Below are positions 50,470 through 58,331 of a stretch of DNA of 64,000 nucleotides, in pieces. The DNA is from Gaiellasilicea sp037721555. Lineage in GTDB: Bacteria > Actinomycetota > Thermoleophilia > Gaiellales > Gaiellaceae. The stretch's first letter is position 1. Each line of letters begins with the position of its first letter. Location: NCBI GenBank assembly GCA_037721555.1, contig JBBJOI010000004.1, forward strand, positions 1 to 64,000, read 5' to 3'. The translations under genes and the position numbers were made by a program. The notes below the pieces were generated by a model that did not search any database, was not told the DNA's origin, and saw nothing but the letters and a program-made list of their open reading frames with translations.

Positions 50470-50635
50470 TGCAGTCGCTGGGATGATCGATGCATAGACG
50501 TCGGTGAAGCCGTGGGGCTCGGGGCCGTGGTCTGTGTCGACCGGTCGGAGGGCACCCCATATCGCCCAGGCCTCGAAGCGCTGACGGGCAGCGAGCCACC
50601 AGTGGCAAGCCCATGAGGTGCAAACGTCCCCTCGG

Positions 50636-50666
50636 CTGGGCCAGTGTTCGGGAATGTCCCTGAGGG
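50636..50666 (+). repeat. Array repeat copy 16
   Basis: CTGGGCCAGTGTTC then GGGAATGTCCCTGAGGG. Follows the PPOX fragment and precedes the 3' end of the MerB-cyclase gene. Confidence 0.92.
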
Positions 50667-50737
50667 ATCGGGGGAACAAGCTGCGATCCTCTCGGTTCTG
50701 CAGAGACGGCTCGTGTGGCGCGCGCCTGCGATGAGGT

Positions 50738-51919
50738 TCAGGACACGACTACGTAGAGCTGCCATCGACCTGGGACGCCCTTGAGGTCATGGGCTCCACG
50801 GTCATCGAAGGAGATATCCGAACCGATCACGGCGTCCTTGACGGCCTGCGAGACGAGCACCTCGTTGAACCCAGCGAGCGCGCCGATCCGGGCTCCGATG
50901 TGAACGGCGATGCCGCCGAGACCGTCACCGATAACCTCGCATTCCCCGGAATGAACCCCTGCCCGTACCTGTAGACCGATGCTGGGCATCGCCCGGCAGA
51001 TCGCCGTCGCGCACCGAATCGCCCTCGCCGGACTGTCGAACGTGGACAGGAACCCGTCTCCTATCTGGTCGATCTCCCTCCCGCCGAAATGTTGAAGCTG
51101 GCTACGAGAAATGTCGTTGTGACGCGTGAGCAACGAACGCCATTTCGAATCGCCAACGAGGGCAGCCACTCTTGTCGAGTCGACGATGTCCGTAAACATC
51201 ACCGTCGACAGGACCCTGTCCGGAGGAGGAAGAGTCTTGCCCGTCGCGTGGAGGGCTCGACGGTAGTCCTCGAGATACTCGGGAGCGCGGGCGAGGTAAT
51301 CGGGCTCGAGCCGTTTCCGGAACATCGATGCGCCGAAGACCTCGGCCCAATCGCCCACCGACAGCACATAGTCATCGACCGGGTGGAAGTAGTGAAGCCA
51401 GCGTGTGAGGTGCTCTTCCGACCGGAAGAGATTCATCCGGCTTCAGTTGAACGCTGCGGAGCCCACTCTCGATGCCGCGAAAGGTGACGGCATATACCCG
51501 ACGGCCGTCTCGGGTTCGATCTCCAGGATCTCTTCGTCACGAGCACGGACGCGAATCAGTTCACCACAATCAAGGCACCGGGACTCGACAACGACCTCCT
51601 GCCTAGGGAATAGCCAGCGCACGGCCAGCGACTCCATCCCGCACTGGCCGTACCATTTCTGTGTGCCGTCGACACTGATGAGATACTGCGTCGGAACGTT
51701 GCTGAAGGGCGCGTAGGACTCGATGTGATCCGTGTCGTGAGCCAGCCAGCAACTCGCGATCGGAGACGCCTCCACCGCAGCACGCTGGACCTCACGGGCC
51801 TCCTCCATACCGACTTCGAGGGCGTCTGCCAGTTCACCGTAGTGCGGGGCCCTGCCCGTTGCCACGAAATGCTTCAGGATCGTCGTAAACGCCTGCTGGG
51901 TGAGGTCCTGATCAATCAT
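50738..51919 (-). CDS. Candidate selenoprotein: MerB-like domain fused to class III nucleotidyl cyclase
   Basis: 393 codons if TGA at 51445-51443 (codon 159) is read through. Codons 1-158: alkylmercury-lyase-like domain with helix-turn-helix start, PFSNVPTQYLISVDGTQ, WYGQCGMESLAV (C93, and E96 at the MerB Asp99 position) and RCLDCGELIRV. After TGA: SRMNLFRSEEHLTRWL, the MerB C-terminal region. Then a cyclase domain (TVMFTDIVDSTRVAALVGD, REIDQIGDGFLSTFDSP, QVRAGVHSGECEVIGDGLGG). Twelve bases after the TGA is CTCTTCC-GGTC-GGAAGAG, a SECIS-like hairpin. ATG 51919 has a GAGGAG Shine-Dalgarno. If TGA stops translation, the product is the lyase part only, and the cyclase part must start at ATG 51436. 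Confidence 0.72.
51413..51430 (-). promoter_or_regulatory. SECIS-like hairpin (MerB-cyclase gene)
   Basis: CTCTTCC-GGTC-GGAAGAG: a perfect 7-bp stem with a four-base GGTC loop, 12 bases after the TGA. Bacterial SECIS elements have a short stem with a G-rich/GGUC-type loop at about this distance (18 bases to the loop in E. coli fdhF, 19 here). Confidence 0.65.
51443..51445 (-). promoter_or_regulatory. In-frame TGA, candidate Sec codon (MerB-cyclase gene)
   Basis: Codon 159 of the frame starting at 51919. The flanking codons are in one frame (AAFN-TGA-SRMNLFRSEEH). It corresponds to the third catalytic residue, Cys159, of E. coli MerB. Confidence 0.7.
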
Positions 51920-52219
51920 GCCGCTCCTCTCGGGTCTCACACGACGCAAGGGGACGTCGGATCCCTGGTGACGATACTCGTGCCACTACCGGCGGACAAC
52001 TGCCGGGCCATTGATCCACGCTGGGAAAGTTGGAGGCTCCGCAAGACCCTCCAACAGACCCAGGGTGGATCACTCGATCGCCAGCGCGCGATGAGCACAC
52101 CGGGCAGAATGTCGCGTTCGGGGAACAGACACTCGCCTGCCCGAGTGTTCATGAGTGCATCCTGAACGCGCGCAACGGCCCGGGTCGGATGCCGCGTTCG
52201 AGCGCGGGTGCGCGACGAG
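51920..52219. other. Non-coding gap with one array repeat
   Basis: Contains array copy 17 (52136-52170). The Shine-Dalgarno of the MerB-cyclase gene is at its left edge. No gene recognised in the rest. Confidence 0.5.
52136..52170 (+). repeat. Array repeat copy 17
   Basis: CCTGCCCGAGTGTTC then ATGAGTGCATCCTGAACGCG. Noticeably diverged in the middle. The last forward copy before the block of five inverted ones. Confidence 0.7.
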
Positions 52220-53233
52220 CTACTTGACGCCGATGACCATCGAGTCCGGCCCGATCAGGTGCTCGGCACGCGTCGTGCTGAATCCGGCGTCGGTCATCCA
52301 GCCGATGCAGTCCGCGGCGGTGTAGTCGAAACCGTGCTCGGTCTCGATGAGCATGTTGAGGCTCATCAGCAGCCCGAACGCGTTCTTCGACCGGTCGTCG
52401 TCGATGATGGACTCGTACACGATGAGCGCGCCGCCCTCCGGCAGCGCCTCGTGCGCCTTGCTGATGAGCGTTCGCTTCTCGTCGAGGCTCCAGTCGTGGA
52501 GGATGTGTCCCATCACGAGCACGTCGGCTTCGGGCAGCTCGTCCGCGAAGAAGTCGCCGGCAGCGAACCGGAGCCGTTCCTGCACGCTGTTGTGCGCGAC
52601 GTAGTCCTCGAAGACCGGCGCCACCTCGGGCAGGTCGAAGCCGACGCCCGTGAGGTGCTCGTTCGCGAGCGCGATCTGCACTGCGAGGTCGCCCTGGGCC
52701 GTCCCGACGTCGACGAACGTCTCGTGCTCGTGCCAGGGGAACTGGTTTGCGATCGCCAGGTTGGCGCCGTGACTGATCCCCGTCATCGCGGCGAGGAATC
52801 CCTTTAAACGGGCCGGATCCGCATACAGCGCCTGAAAGAACGGCATCTCGCCCGACTTCGCCTCGTTCTGGAGCTGCCCAGTCCGCAGCGCCTCGGTGAG
52901 GCCGCCCCAAAAACGGTACAGGCGGTGGTTGGCCATCTCTAAGATGCCGCCGATGTAGGAGGGCTTGCGCTTGTCCAGGAACAGATCCGCGCTGGGCGTG
53001 TTGCGATAGACCCCGCCGCCGCGCTCGAGGAACCCGAGTGCCACCAGCGCGTCGAGGAAATCTCGCGACGAGCGCGGGTGAAGGCCCAACCTATCCCGCA
53101 GTGCCTCGCCGCTCTCAGGGTGCCGCGCGAGCTCGGTGAACAGCTCCATCTCGACTGCGCTCAAGAGGGTCTTCGAGGCCCAGAAGCCGAGGCCGATCTG
53201 CATGATCTGATCGGGTGTCGGATCTTCACTCAC
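52220..53233 (-). CDS. O-methyltransferase, plant COMT/SAM-dimerisation type
   Basis: 337 aa. N-terminal dimerisation/winged-helix domain (QIGLGFWASKTLLSAVEMELFTELA, RLGLHPRSSRDFLDALVALGFLER), then a Rossmann domain with motif I HETFVDVGTAQGDLAVQIAL, LTGVGFDLPEVAPVFEDYV, RFAAGDFFADELPEADVLVMGHILHDWSLDEK (catalytic His in HILHDW) and ALPEGGALIVYESIIDDD. Typical of small-molecule O-methyltransferases. GTG 53233, preceded by GGAGGGCAAGAC, is preferred over the longer frame. Confidence 0.88.
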   Translation of the reverse strand: MSEDPTPDQIMQIGLGFWASKTLLSAVEMELFTELARHPESGEALRDRLGLHPRSSRDFLDALVALGFLERGGGVYRNTPSADLFLDKRKPSYIGGILEMANHRLYRFWGGLTEALRTGQLQNEAKSGEMPFFQALYADPARLKGFLAAMTGISHGANLAIANQFPWHEHETFVDVGTAQGDLAVQIALANEHLTGVGFDLPEVAPVFEDYVAHNSVQERLRFAAGDFFADELPEADVLVMGHILHDWSLDEKRTLISKAHEALPEGGALIVYESIIDDDRSKNAFGLLMSLNMLIETEHGFDYTAADCIGWMTDAGFSTTRAEHLIGPDSMVIGVK

Positions 53234-53518
53234 GTCTTGCCCTCCTCGGTGGTCGAAGCGACCCACTCTCGCTGCAGTGGGCTCGATCATGTCAGACCGG
53301 TGCCAGCGATCATCGACTTGAAGTTCTGGCGTCGATCGCAGACGCGCCAGGCGCCGAGGCTTGCCGGGGAGAGAGGTGTTATGGTGCGGAGCCGAGGAGA
53401 ACGCCATAGGGAAGGTCACCGTAGGAGAGAGTCCTCGGTCGCGACGCAGTACCGTCGGCTGGTCACTGGCCCAGATCGCTGCCGGTCTTACCGTCGGGAC
53501 GCTGCTCTTGGTTTCCTA

Positions 53519-53550
53519 GCTCAGGGGACATTCCGCATCACTGGCGCAGG
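53519..53550 (-). repeat. Array repeat copy 18 (inverted)
   Basis: Read on the minus strand: CCTGCGCCAGTGATGC then GGAATGTCCCCTGAGC. First of five consecutive copies in the opposite orientation. Confidence 0.9.
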
Positions 53551-53596
53551 CGACTCCCTGGAACCGCCTAGGCAACGACACCTTAGGATCGCCCAG

Positions 53597-54067
53597 GTGA
53601 ACGTCTCGCTGAGGCCGCTCGAGGACCGGGATCTCGACACGATCTATCAGCAAGTGACGGATCCGGAGTCGGTCCGAATGGCCGCCTTCACAGCCGAGGA
53701 TCAGACCGATCGCCGCGCGTTTCTCAACCGGATGTCGCGCCTGCGGGCCGACACAAGCGTCTCGTACCGAGTCATCGATGTCGACGGAGCAATCGCTGGA
53801 ACGATCGCGTCCTTCCTAATCGACGATCAGCCTGAGGTGACCTACTGGGTAGACCGAACGCAATGGGGGAAAGGCATCGCGAGCGCAGCACTACAGATTC
53901 TTCTTGCCGAGACTGCCGAACGTCCACTGTACGCCCGAGCGGCCTCGGACAACGTCGGTTCGCTTCGCGTACTGGAGAAAGCTGGGTTCCGACGCGTTGG
54001 CGTCAACCGCGACTTCGCACCCGGTCGCGGTGAGGAGATCGAGGAAACGATCCTGCGCCTCGACTGA
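53597..54067 (+). CDS. GNAT-family N-acetyltransferase (RimJ/RimL type)
   Basis: 156 aa. VNVSLRPLEDRDLDTIYQQVTDPESVRMAAF opening, YWVDRTQWGKGIASAALQILL (acetyl-CoA loop W-G-K-G-I-A) and the RARAASDNVGSLRVLEKAGFRRVG C-terminus are the RimJ/RimL-like pattern (N-x-x-S-x-x-V-L-E-K-x-G-F). GTG 53597 start. Substrate unknown. Array repeat copy 18 lies 46 bp upstream. Confidence 0.85.
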   Translation: MNVSLRPLEDRDLDTIYQQVTDPESVRMAAFTAEDQTDRRAFLNRMSRLRADTSVSYRVIDVDGAIAGTIASFLIDDQPEVTYWVDRTQWGKGIASAALQILLAETAERPLYARAASDNVGSLRVLEKAGFRRVGVNRDFAPGRGEEIEETILRLD

Positions 54068-54262
54068 GGTAGGAACGGAACTGTGTGTGTCGTCGTAGGG
54101 CGGCGTGTCATCGCGCCCCGCCCGTGTCACTTCCGGATGGCGGTGCACGCCGGCGGCACGGGCGAGCTCCATGCTCGCGAGCCGCCCGGATGCCTTCCGC
54201 GCAAACTCAACATCCTCGGAACGGCGCCTTACCCGCGTCGTGTCACGGCGCCCAGTACGGCG

Positions 54263-54296
54263 ACCCTCTGGCGTCATTCCGGAACACCTGGCGCAC
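54263..54296 (-). repeat. Array repeat copy 19 (inverted)
   Basis: Minus strand: CGTGCGCCAGGTGTTCC then GGAATGACGCCAGAG. Right half weak. The MerB-like gene begins just to the right. Confidence 0.75.
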
Positions 54297-54306
54297 GTCA
54301 GCGTCG

Positions 54307-54999
54307 TTGCTCGGCCTCCTTCGCTACGCCGGAGGCGCTTGGTATCGTCATCCGATCGACGCCGTACTTCTCGACATTCGCAACCGCACCTATGCAGCGT
54401 TCGTCGAACTCGGCCGCGCGCCCACCGCACGCGAGCTCGGTGACGAGCAGCAGGTACGTGCCGGCTGGCGTGTCTTGCACGAGGCACACGCGCTCGTGCT
54501 CAACTCGGCAATGGACGAGATCCGCATGGCGAACCCATTCTCGGCCGTCCCAACCGCGTACCGGGTGAAGACCGACAGCCGTTGGTGGTATGCCAACTGC
54601 GCCTGGGATGCTTTCGGGATCCTCGCCGCGCTCGACCTCGAGGGTCGGATCGAGTCGTCTTGCCCGGACTGCGGCGAGCCCTACACAGTCGAGGTCGCGC
54701 AGCGGCAGATAGACCGCCCAGACCTACTCTTTCACTGCCTCGTCCCCGCCGCGCACTGGTGGGATGACATCGTCTACACCTGAAGCTCGATGAACCTCTT
54801 CCGGTCGGAAGAGCACATCGAACGTTGGCTCGGCACCCGTACGCCGGGCGCCACAATCCCTGCGAAAACCCTTTGCGACCTCGCCCACGCATGGTGGGTC
54901 ACCCGCCTACAACCCGACTGGCGCCCTCGCAGCAGAGACGAAAGCCAGCAGATCCTCGACAGCCTCGAGCTCGGCGGCCCCTTCTGGACGCTGCCCTAG
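54307..54999 (+). CDS. Candidate selenoprotein: MerB-like (alkylmercury lyase family)
   Basis: 230 codons if TGA at 54781-54783 (codon 159 counting from TTG 54307) is read as selenocysteine. It has C98 and D101 in WYANCAWDAFGIL, matching MerB Cys96 and Asp99, ANPFSAVPTAYRVKTDSR before it, a CPDCGEP motif (not in classical MerB) and, after the TGA, SSMNLFRSEEHIERWL and the C-terminal helix ELGGPFWTLP. The TGA is in the Cys159 position. A CTCTTCC-GGTC-GGAAGAG hairpin follows at 54796-54813. The start is uncertain (no ATG near; an out-of-frame TTG with GGAGG upstream lies at 54339). Otherwise this would be two adjacent short ORFs. Confidence 0.75.
54781..54783 (+). promoter_or_regulatory. In-frame TGA, candidate Sec codon (MerB-like gene)
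   Basis: Frame continues without change across it: DDIVYT-TGA-SSMNLFRSEEH. Its homologous position in MerB is the catalytic Cys159; in the paralog at 51443 the same position is also TGA. Confidence 0.72.
54796..54813 (+). promoter_or_regulatory. SECIS-like hairpin (MerB-like gene)
   Basis: Perfect 7-bp stem, CTCTTCC with GGAAGAG, loop GGTC, starting 12 bases after the TGA. Identical in sequence and spacing to the hairpin in the paralog. Confidence 0.68.
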
Positions 55000-55011
55000 A
55001 CTGGGACACTT

Positions 55012-55045
55012 CGCTCAGGGGTATCGCTGAACTCTCGGCCAGGCG
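55012..55045 (-). repeat. Array repeat copy 20 (inverted)
   Basis: Minus strand: CGCCTGGCCGAGAGTTC then AGCGATACCCCTGAGCG. Starts 13 bp after the MerB-like gene's TAG. Confidence 0.85.
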
Positions 55046-55072
55046 AGACACCCGACCGCTGAGGACTTGGGT

Positions 55073-55351
55073 TCAGCGTTTGAGGAGGTTGTGCACCTGC
55101 CAGGTCTCCGGCGCAGGTCGGGTGATCCCTTGCGCTGAGAGGACGGGCTCGAGCTTTCCATCCCAGGAGCGGGCGTGTTCTTCCGATTCCCATACCTCGA
55201 CGACGCGCCACGAGCCGTCCGGCCCTTCGCCGGCAAAATGGATGATGCCCCCATCGGGCATGTTGTCCTCGGTGACGCCCAACTTCTCGCGCGTCGCGTC
55301 GTACTGATCTTTCGTGACGTTCGGGTTGTTGAACATGCGTGCGAATGCCAT
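55073..55351 (-). CDS. Small alpha/beta-barrel protein (ABM-like)
   Basis: 92 aa. The pattern MAFARMFNNPNVTKDQYDATREKLG..., then GIIHFAGEGPDGSWRVVEVWESEEHARSWDGKLEPVLSAQG is that of dimeric ferredoxin-like (antibiotic-biosynthesis-monooxygenase-type) small proteins. Such proteins act as monooxygenases, isomerases or binders. Lies between two inverted array repeats. Confidence 0.75.
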   Translation of the reverse strand: MAFARMFNNPNVTKDQYDATREKLGVTEDNMPDGGIIHFAGEGPDGSWRVVEVWESEEHARSWDGKLEPVLSAQGITRPAPETWQVHNLLKR

Positions 55352-55427
55352 TGCGGACTCCTCCTGTTCGCGTTTGCGTAAAGCTGGATAAACCTACGCC
55401 TATTTGACGCCTGACGGAGACCGGCCT

Positions 55428-55461
55428 CGTCGGGGGACATTGCTGAACGCTGGCCCAGGCG
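55428..55461 (-). repeat. Array repeat copy 21 (inverted)
   Basis: Minus strand: CGCCTGGGCCAGCGTTC then AGCAATGTCCCCCGACG. Good match to the consensus. Confidence 0.92.
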
Positions 55462-55594
55462 AGATCGCTCGCTCAAGTCCGAAGTCCACCCAGCAGACGA
55501 TACGCCGGTAGATGTCGCAGTCCATTTTTCGGGCTAGCAGATCAAACGGGTGTACTGTCAGCTGCCTGTTTCGTCGACCGAAGGGAGAATCTCC

Positions 55595-56074
55595 ATGACG
55601 GATGCGACCGTTCCATACCTCTATCAACCCGGAGAGAGCGAGCTCCGCTGGATGGGCAGGACGTCGACGCACTTCCTCGCCACGGGCGACCAGACGGGCG
55701 GAGCATTCAGCCTGGTCGACGAGCAGGCTAGTCGCGGGGAGAGCGTTCCGCTGCATCTGCATCGCGACGACATGGAGTCGTTCTACGTCCTTGAAGGGGA
55801 GATAGCGCTCTACATCGGCGACCAGCCGGGAGTTCGGGCGGCGGCCGGCTCGTTCGCGCACATTCCTGGTGGGACCGTTCACGGATTCCGAGTCGAGTCA
55901 GAGACAGCTCGCTACCTCATTCTCACGACGCAGCGCCATGGGGAGTTCTACCGCGCGATCACGCTAGCTTCGCGTCCTGGAGGGTTGCCGCCGCTCGAGT
56001 CGGTCGAAGGGTCGCGGATCAAGCAGGCCAGCACGGAGTACGGGATCGAGTTCGTCGGACCATTGCCCGACTAG
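55595..56074 (+). CDS. Cupin-domain protein
   Basis: 159 aa. Motif 1 SRGESVPLHLHRDDMESFYVLEGEIALYIG (H-x-H-x4-E-x-F) and motif 2 FAHIPGGTVHGFRVESETARYLILTTQRHGEFYRAI. Complete metal site of the common bacterial cupin type, related to quercetinase-like/small cupin proteins. ATG 55595 follows GAAGGGAGAATCTCC. Substrate unknown. Confidence 0.87.
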   Translation: MTDATVPYLYQPGESELRWMGRTSTHFLATGDQTGGAFSLVDEQASRGESVPLHLHRDDMESFYVLEGEIALYIGDQPGVRAAAGSFAHIPGGTVHGFRVESETARYLILTTQRHGEFYRAITLASRPGGLPPLESVEGSRIKQASTEYGIEFVGPLPD

Positions 56075-56084
56075 CCCCGACCAT

Positions 56085-56120
56085 CGGTTCGGGAGACATT
56101 GCCGAACGCTGGCCCAATCG
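56085..56120 (-). repeat. Array repeat copy 22 (inverted)
   Basis: Minus strand: CGATTGGGCCAGCGTTC then GGCAATGTCTCCCGAACCG. Last of the inverted block; lies 11 bp after the cupin stop. Confidence 0.92.
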
Positions 56121-56226
56121 GGAGCCCTCGACAGCCTGCCGCTAGAGGATTGCCCCCTCGGCCAGTTGCTATCGGACGCGCGAACCTGCGAGGCTGCGGA
56201 TCATCGTCGAGCATGAGGAGTCCTCT

Positions 56227-56649
56227 ATGACAACCAACAAAGAGATCATCTCAGCGGCCTACGCCAGTTTCGCGAAGGGTGATGTGCCGTCGGTCCTGGC
56301 CGTGATGGATCCCAAGATCGAGTGGACAGAGGCTGAGGGCTGGCCGCTTTACAGCGGTACGTTGGTGGGTCCCCAAGCGGTCGTCGACGGAGTTTTCATG
56401 CGGCTCGGGGAGATTGGCGAGAACTTCTCTGTCAATGTCACTCAGTTGGTCGCCGAGGGCGATACCGTGGTGGGCCTCGGCACCTGCTCCTGGAACCGCA
56501 AGGGCTCCGGCGAGCCCGCCGAAGTGAAGATTGCGCACGTGTGGAGCCTCGCCAACGGGAAGGTCACTCGGTTCCAACAACATGTCGACACCGCCAAGGA
56601 GCGCTATCTCATGAATCGTCGGTCGGCAATCGCCTGCGGGCCTTCCTGA
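56227..56649 (+). CDS. SnoaL-like (NTF2-fold) protein
   Basis: 140 aa. The cone-shaped alpha+beta barrel pattern is present: IISAAYASFAKGDVPSVLAVMDPKIEWTEAEGWPLYSG, VDGVFMRLGEIGENFSVNVTQLVAEGDTVVGLGTCSWNRKGSGE, EVKIAHVWSLANGKVTRFQQHVDTAKERYL. Ketosteroid-isomerase-like family; enzymes in it do isomerisation or cyclisation, many members are only binders. ATG 56227 with GAGGAGTCCTCT upstream. Confidence 0.85.
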   Translation: MTTNKEIISAAYASFAKGDVPSVLAVMDPKIEWTEAEGWPLYSGTLVGPQAVVDGVFMRLGEIGENFSVNVTQLVAEGDTVVGLGTCSWNRKGSGEPAEVKIAHVWSLANGKVTRFQQHVDTAKERYLMNRRSAIACGPS

Positions 56650-56670
56650 CGAGCGTGGCGCTGCTTCTGT

Positions 56671-56708
56671 TCTCAGCTACTTAAAGTGTTCTCAGTCACT
56701 TGAAGTGT
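56671..56708 (+). repeat. Tandem 19-bp imperfect repeat
   Basis: TTCTCAGCTACTTAAAGTG is followed by TTCTCAGTCACTTGAAGTG. Lies in the gap after the SnoaL-like gene; no other function apparent. Confidence 0.8.
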
Positions 56709-56833
56709 TCGGCTTCCGCTGAGGCGCCCGTCCTCTGATCCTGTGGCGTGTCGGGGTTGGCCCCCGAGGCTCGTCGCGTCCCGAGCGGGGTTCGCTCGGA
56801 CGTGATGAGTGGGCCTTGCCTTACGAACGCTCG

Positions 56834-56866
56834 CATGGGCCAGAGATGCTGGAATGTCCCCCGGCG
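56834..56866 (+). repeat. Array repeat copy 23
   Basis: CATGGGCCAGAGATGC then TGGAATGTCCCCCGGCG. First forward copy after the inverted block. Confidence 0.9.
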
Positions 56867-56879
56867 GTGTCTGAGGCGG

Positions 56880-57484
56880 TTAGCCGGAGCCCTGCAGATG
56901 TCCCCGGTAACGAAGCGTGAGCACGGGGAACGCTTCGATCTGGTAGACGGACAACATGTCGGCGGTGAACTCAGCGTCCAGCTGCAATTCGGGAGCGTCT
57001 GGATCGGTGGGCGCTGGATTCGGCGGCTGGGTCAAGGTGCAGTTCGGGACGAACGGGAACTGAGCCGGGTCGAATTCTATGCCGGAGATTGCGATCCGCT
57101 CATGGAGTGCGACGATCGGCTCTGGGTCCTCGGGCCGGGCATAAAGGACGTCAGTACCTGGAAATCGGAGAGTCTTGTTGAGTCGTCCGCGTATCGGGGC
57201 GGTCGACTCGACGATCTCGTCGAGGGCCGCGAAGAGCGAGCGCGGATCGCCACGATGCCTTGGAGATCCGACTCCCCCTGAGCCAGCGTGATCTCGACCG
57301 GCATCGCGCCGAGGTAATCGTACGAGTACTGCGCCCGGATGGATCTCACAGCAGCGGCCGCCGGGCCGGAGAGATCGAGTACCACATAGACGTCCCCGAG
57401 CAAAGGTGCGCCCGCGCGCTGGATAAGGAGGTGGAAGTAATCCTCGCGGTCCGTCACACGAGCGATTGTGCCAATGACGCACAT
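56880..57484 (-). pseudogene. 2'-5' RNA ligase-like (LigT superfamily) protein, frameshifted
   Basis: Reads MCVIGTIARVTDREDYFHLL, GDVYVVLDLSGPAAAAVRSI, PVEITLAQGESDLQG, then after a one-base shift near 57255 GDPRSLFAALDEIVESTAPIRG and RFPGTDVLYARPEDPEPIVALHE, FPFVPNCTLTQP. The fold is LigT/2H phosphoesterase-like, but both catalytic H-x-T/S motifs are altered (PVEITL, PNCTL), so catalysis is doubtful even if the frame were intact. ATG 57484 lies left of array copy 24. Confidence 0.65.
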
Positions 57485-57504
57485 CCCGTATGCCGGGACG
57501 CTTG

Positions 57505-57536
57505 CCTGGGCGAGTGTGCTGGAATGCACCCTGAAC
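57505..57536 (+). repeat. Array repeat copy 24
   Basis: CCTGGGCGAGTGTGC then TGGAATGCACCCTGAAC. Between two minus-strand genes. Confidence 0.88.
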
Positions 57537-57549
57537 TTTGGCCGCATGT

Positions 57550-58119
57550 TCAGGCCGTCGGCAGCCGATAGCGCAGCCACAAGCTGCCGCTTGAGGTCGG
57601 TGCCGCCTCGACGAGCTCCAGCTCGCGACGCGCGGGTAGCCCGGCAAAGAGCCGGGCGCCGACGGGGTCGAGGACGCGCCCGACGGCGAGGCACAGCTCG
57701 TCGACCAGTCCCTCGGCGAGGAGCGACTTCGCGAGGGTGATGCTGGCGTGGACGCCGACGTCGGCGTCGGCGCGCGCCTTCACGTCGGCCACCACGTCCG
57801 CCAGTAGGCCCGAGACCGATTGCGCGTTGGTCCAGTCGCCGGTGAGCGGCGTCGAGGTGACGACGTACTTGGGGACCGCGTTGATGAAGTCGGCGAACGG
57901 TTGCTCGTCGGAGGTGGGCCAGTAGCCCGACCACTCGTCGTACGTACGGCGGCCGAGTAAGACGGCGCCCTGCCGGGCGAGCATCTCCCCTTCGAGGCGT
58001 GCCAGCTCTTTGTCGAAGACCGGCGCGCCGTGCTTGTCGCCGGTCTCGGGGAAGTAGCGGTGCGGGTCCTCGGTCGCGCCGTCGAGCGAGACGAGGGTGT
58101 AGAGGACGATATCGGGCAC
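57550..58119 (-). CDS. Dihydrofolate reductase family protein (RibD C-terminal-like)
   Basis: 189 aa. Opening MPDIVLYTLVSLDGATEDPHRYFPETGDKHGAPVFD with the SLDG motif, then GAVLLGRRTYDEWSGYWPTSDEQPFADFINAVPKYVV and VGVHASITLAKSLLAEGLVDELCLAVGRVLDPVGARLFAGL. This is a different member from that at 38877 (low overall similarity, same motifs). Typically a stand-alone NADPH-dependent reductase of unknown substrate. Single-gene array unit. Confidence 0.87.
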   Translation of the reverse strand: MPDIVLYTLVSLDGATEDPHRYFPETGDKHGAPVFDKELARLEGEMLARQGAVLLGRRTYDEWSGYWPTSDEQPFADFINAVPKYVVTSTPLTGDWTNAQSVSGLLADVVADVKARADADVGVHASITLAKSLLAEGLVDELCLAVGRVLDPVGARLFAGLPARRELELVEAAPTSSGSLWLRYRLPTA

Positions 58120-58270
58120 GTGGAGTCCTTTCGGAACGGTCGGTGGCTTTCATCGGTCAGACCGTCTTCGACGGCCGGACTCATCGCCGTTCCTTGGCGT
58201 AGTTCCCGGCTTCAAACTGTTAGTCCCACGGTCGAAGGTTCGATCTTCAAGGCCGCCCCATCGACTCTTG

Positions 58271-58301
58271 GCTGGGCCAGTATTCGCGCTGAATCTGAGC
58301 G
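58271..58301 (+). repeat. Array repeat copy 25
   Basis: GCTGGGCCAGTATTC then GCGCTGAATCTGAGCG. The middle is diverged: the GGGAATG core is lost, the ends remain. Confidence 0.75.
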
Positions 58302-58331
58302 AACGACGGCGCAGATGATGAAACTGCCGGT

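Noticed and set aside
51725..52165. 146-codon plus-strand ORF opposite the MerB-like start
   Set aside because: Shadow of the minus-strand gene and gap; crosses an array repeat.
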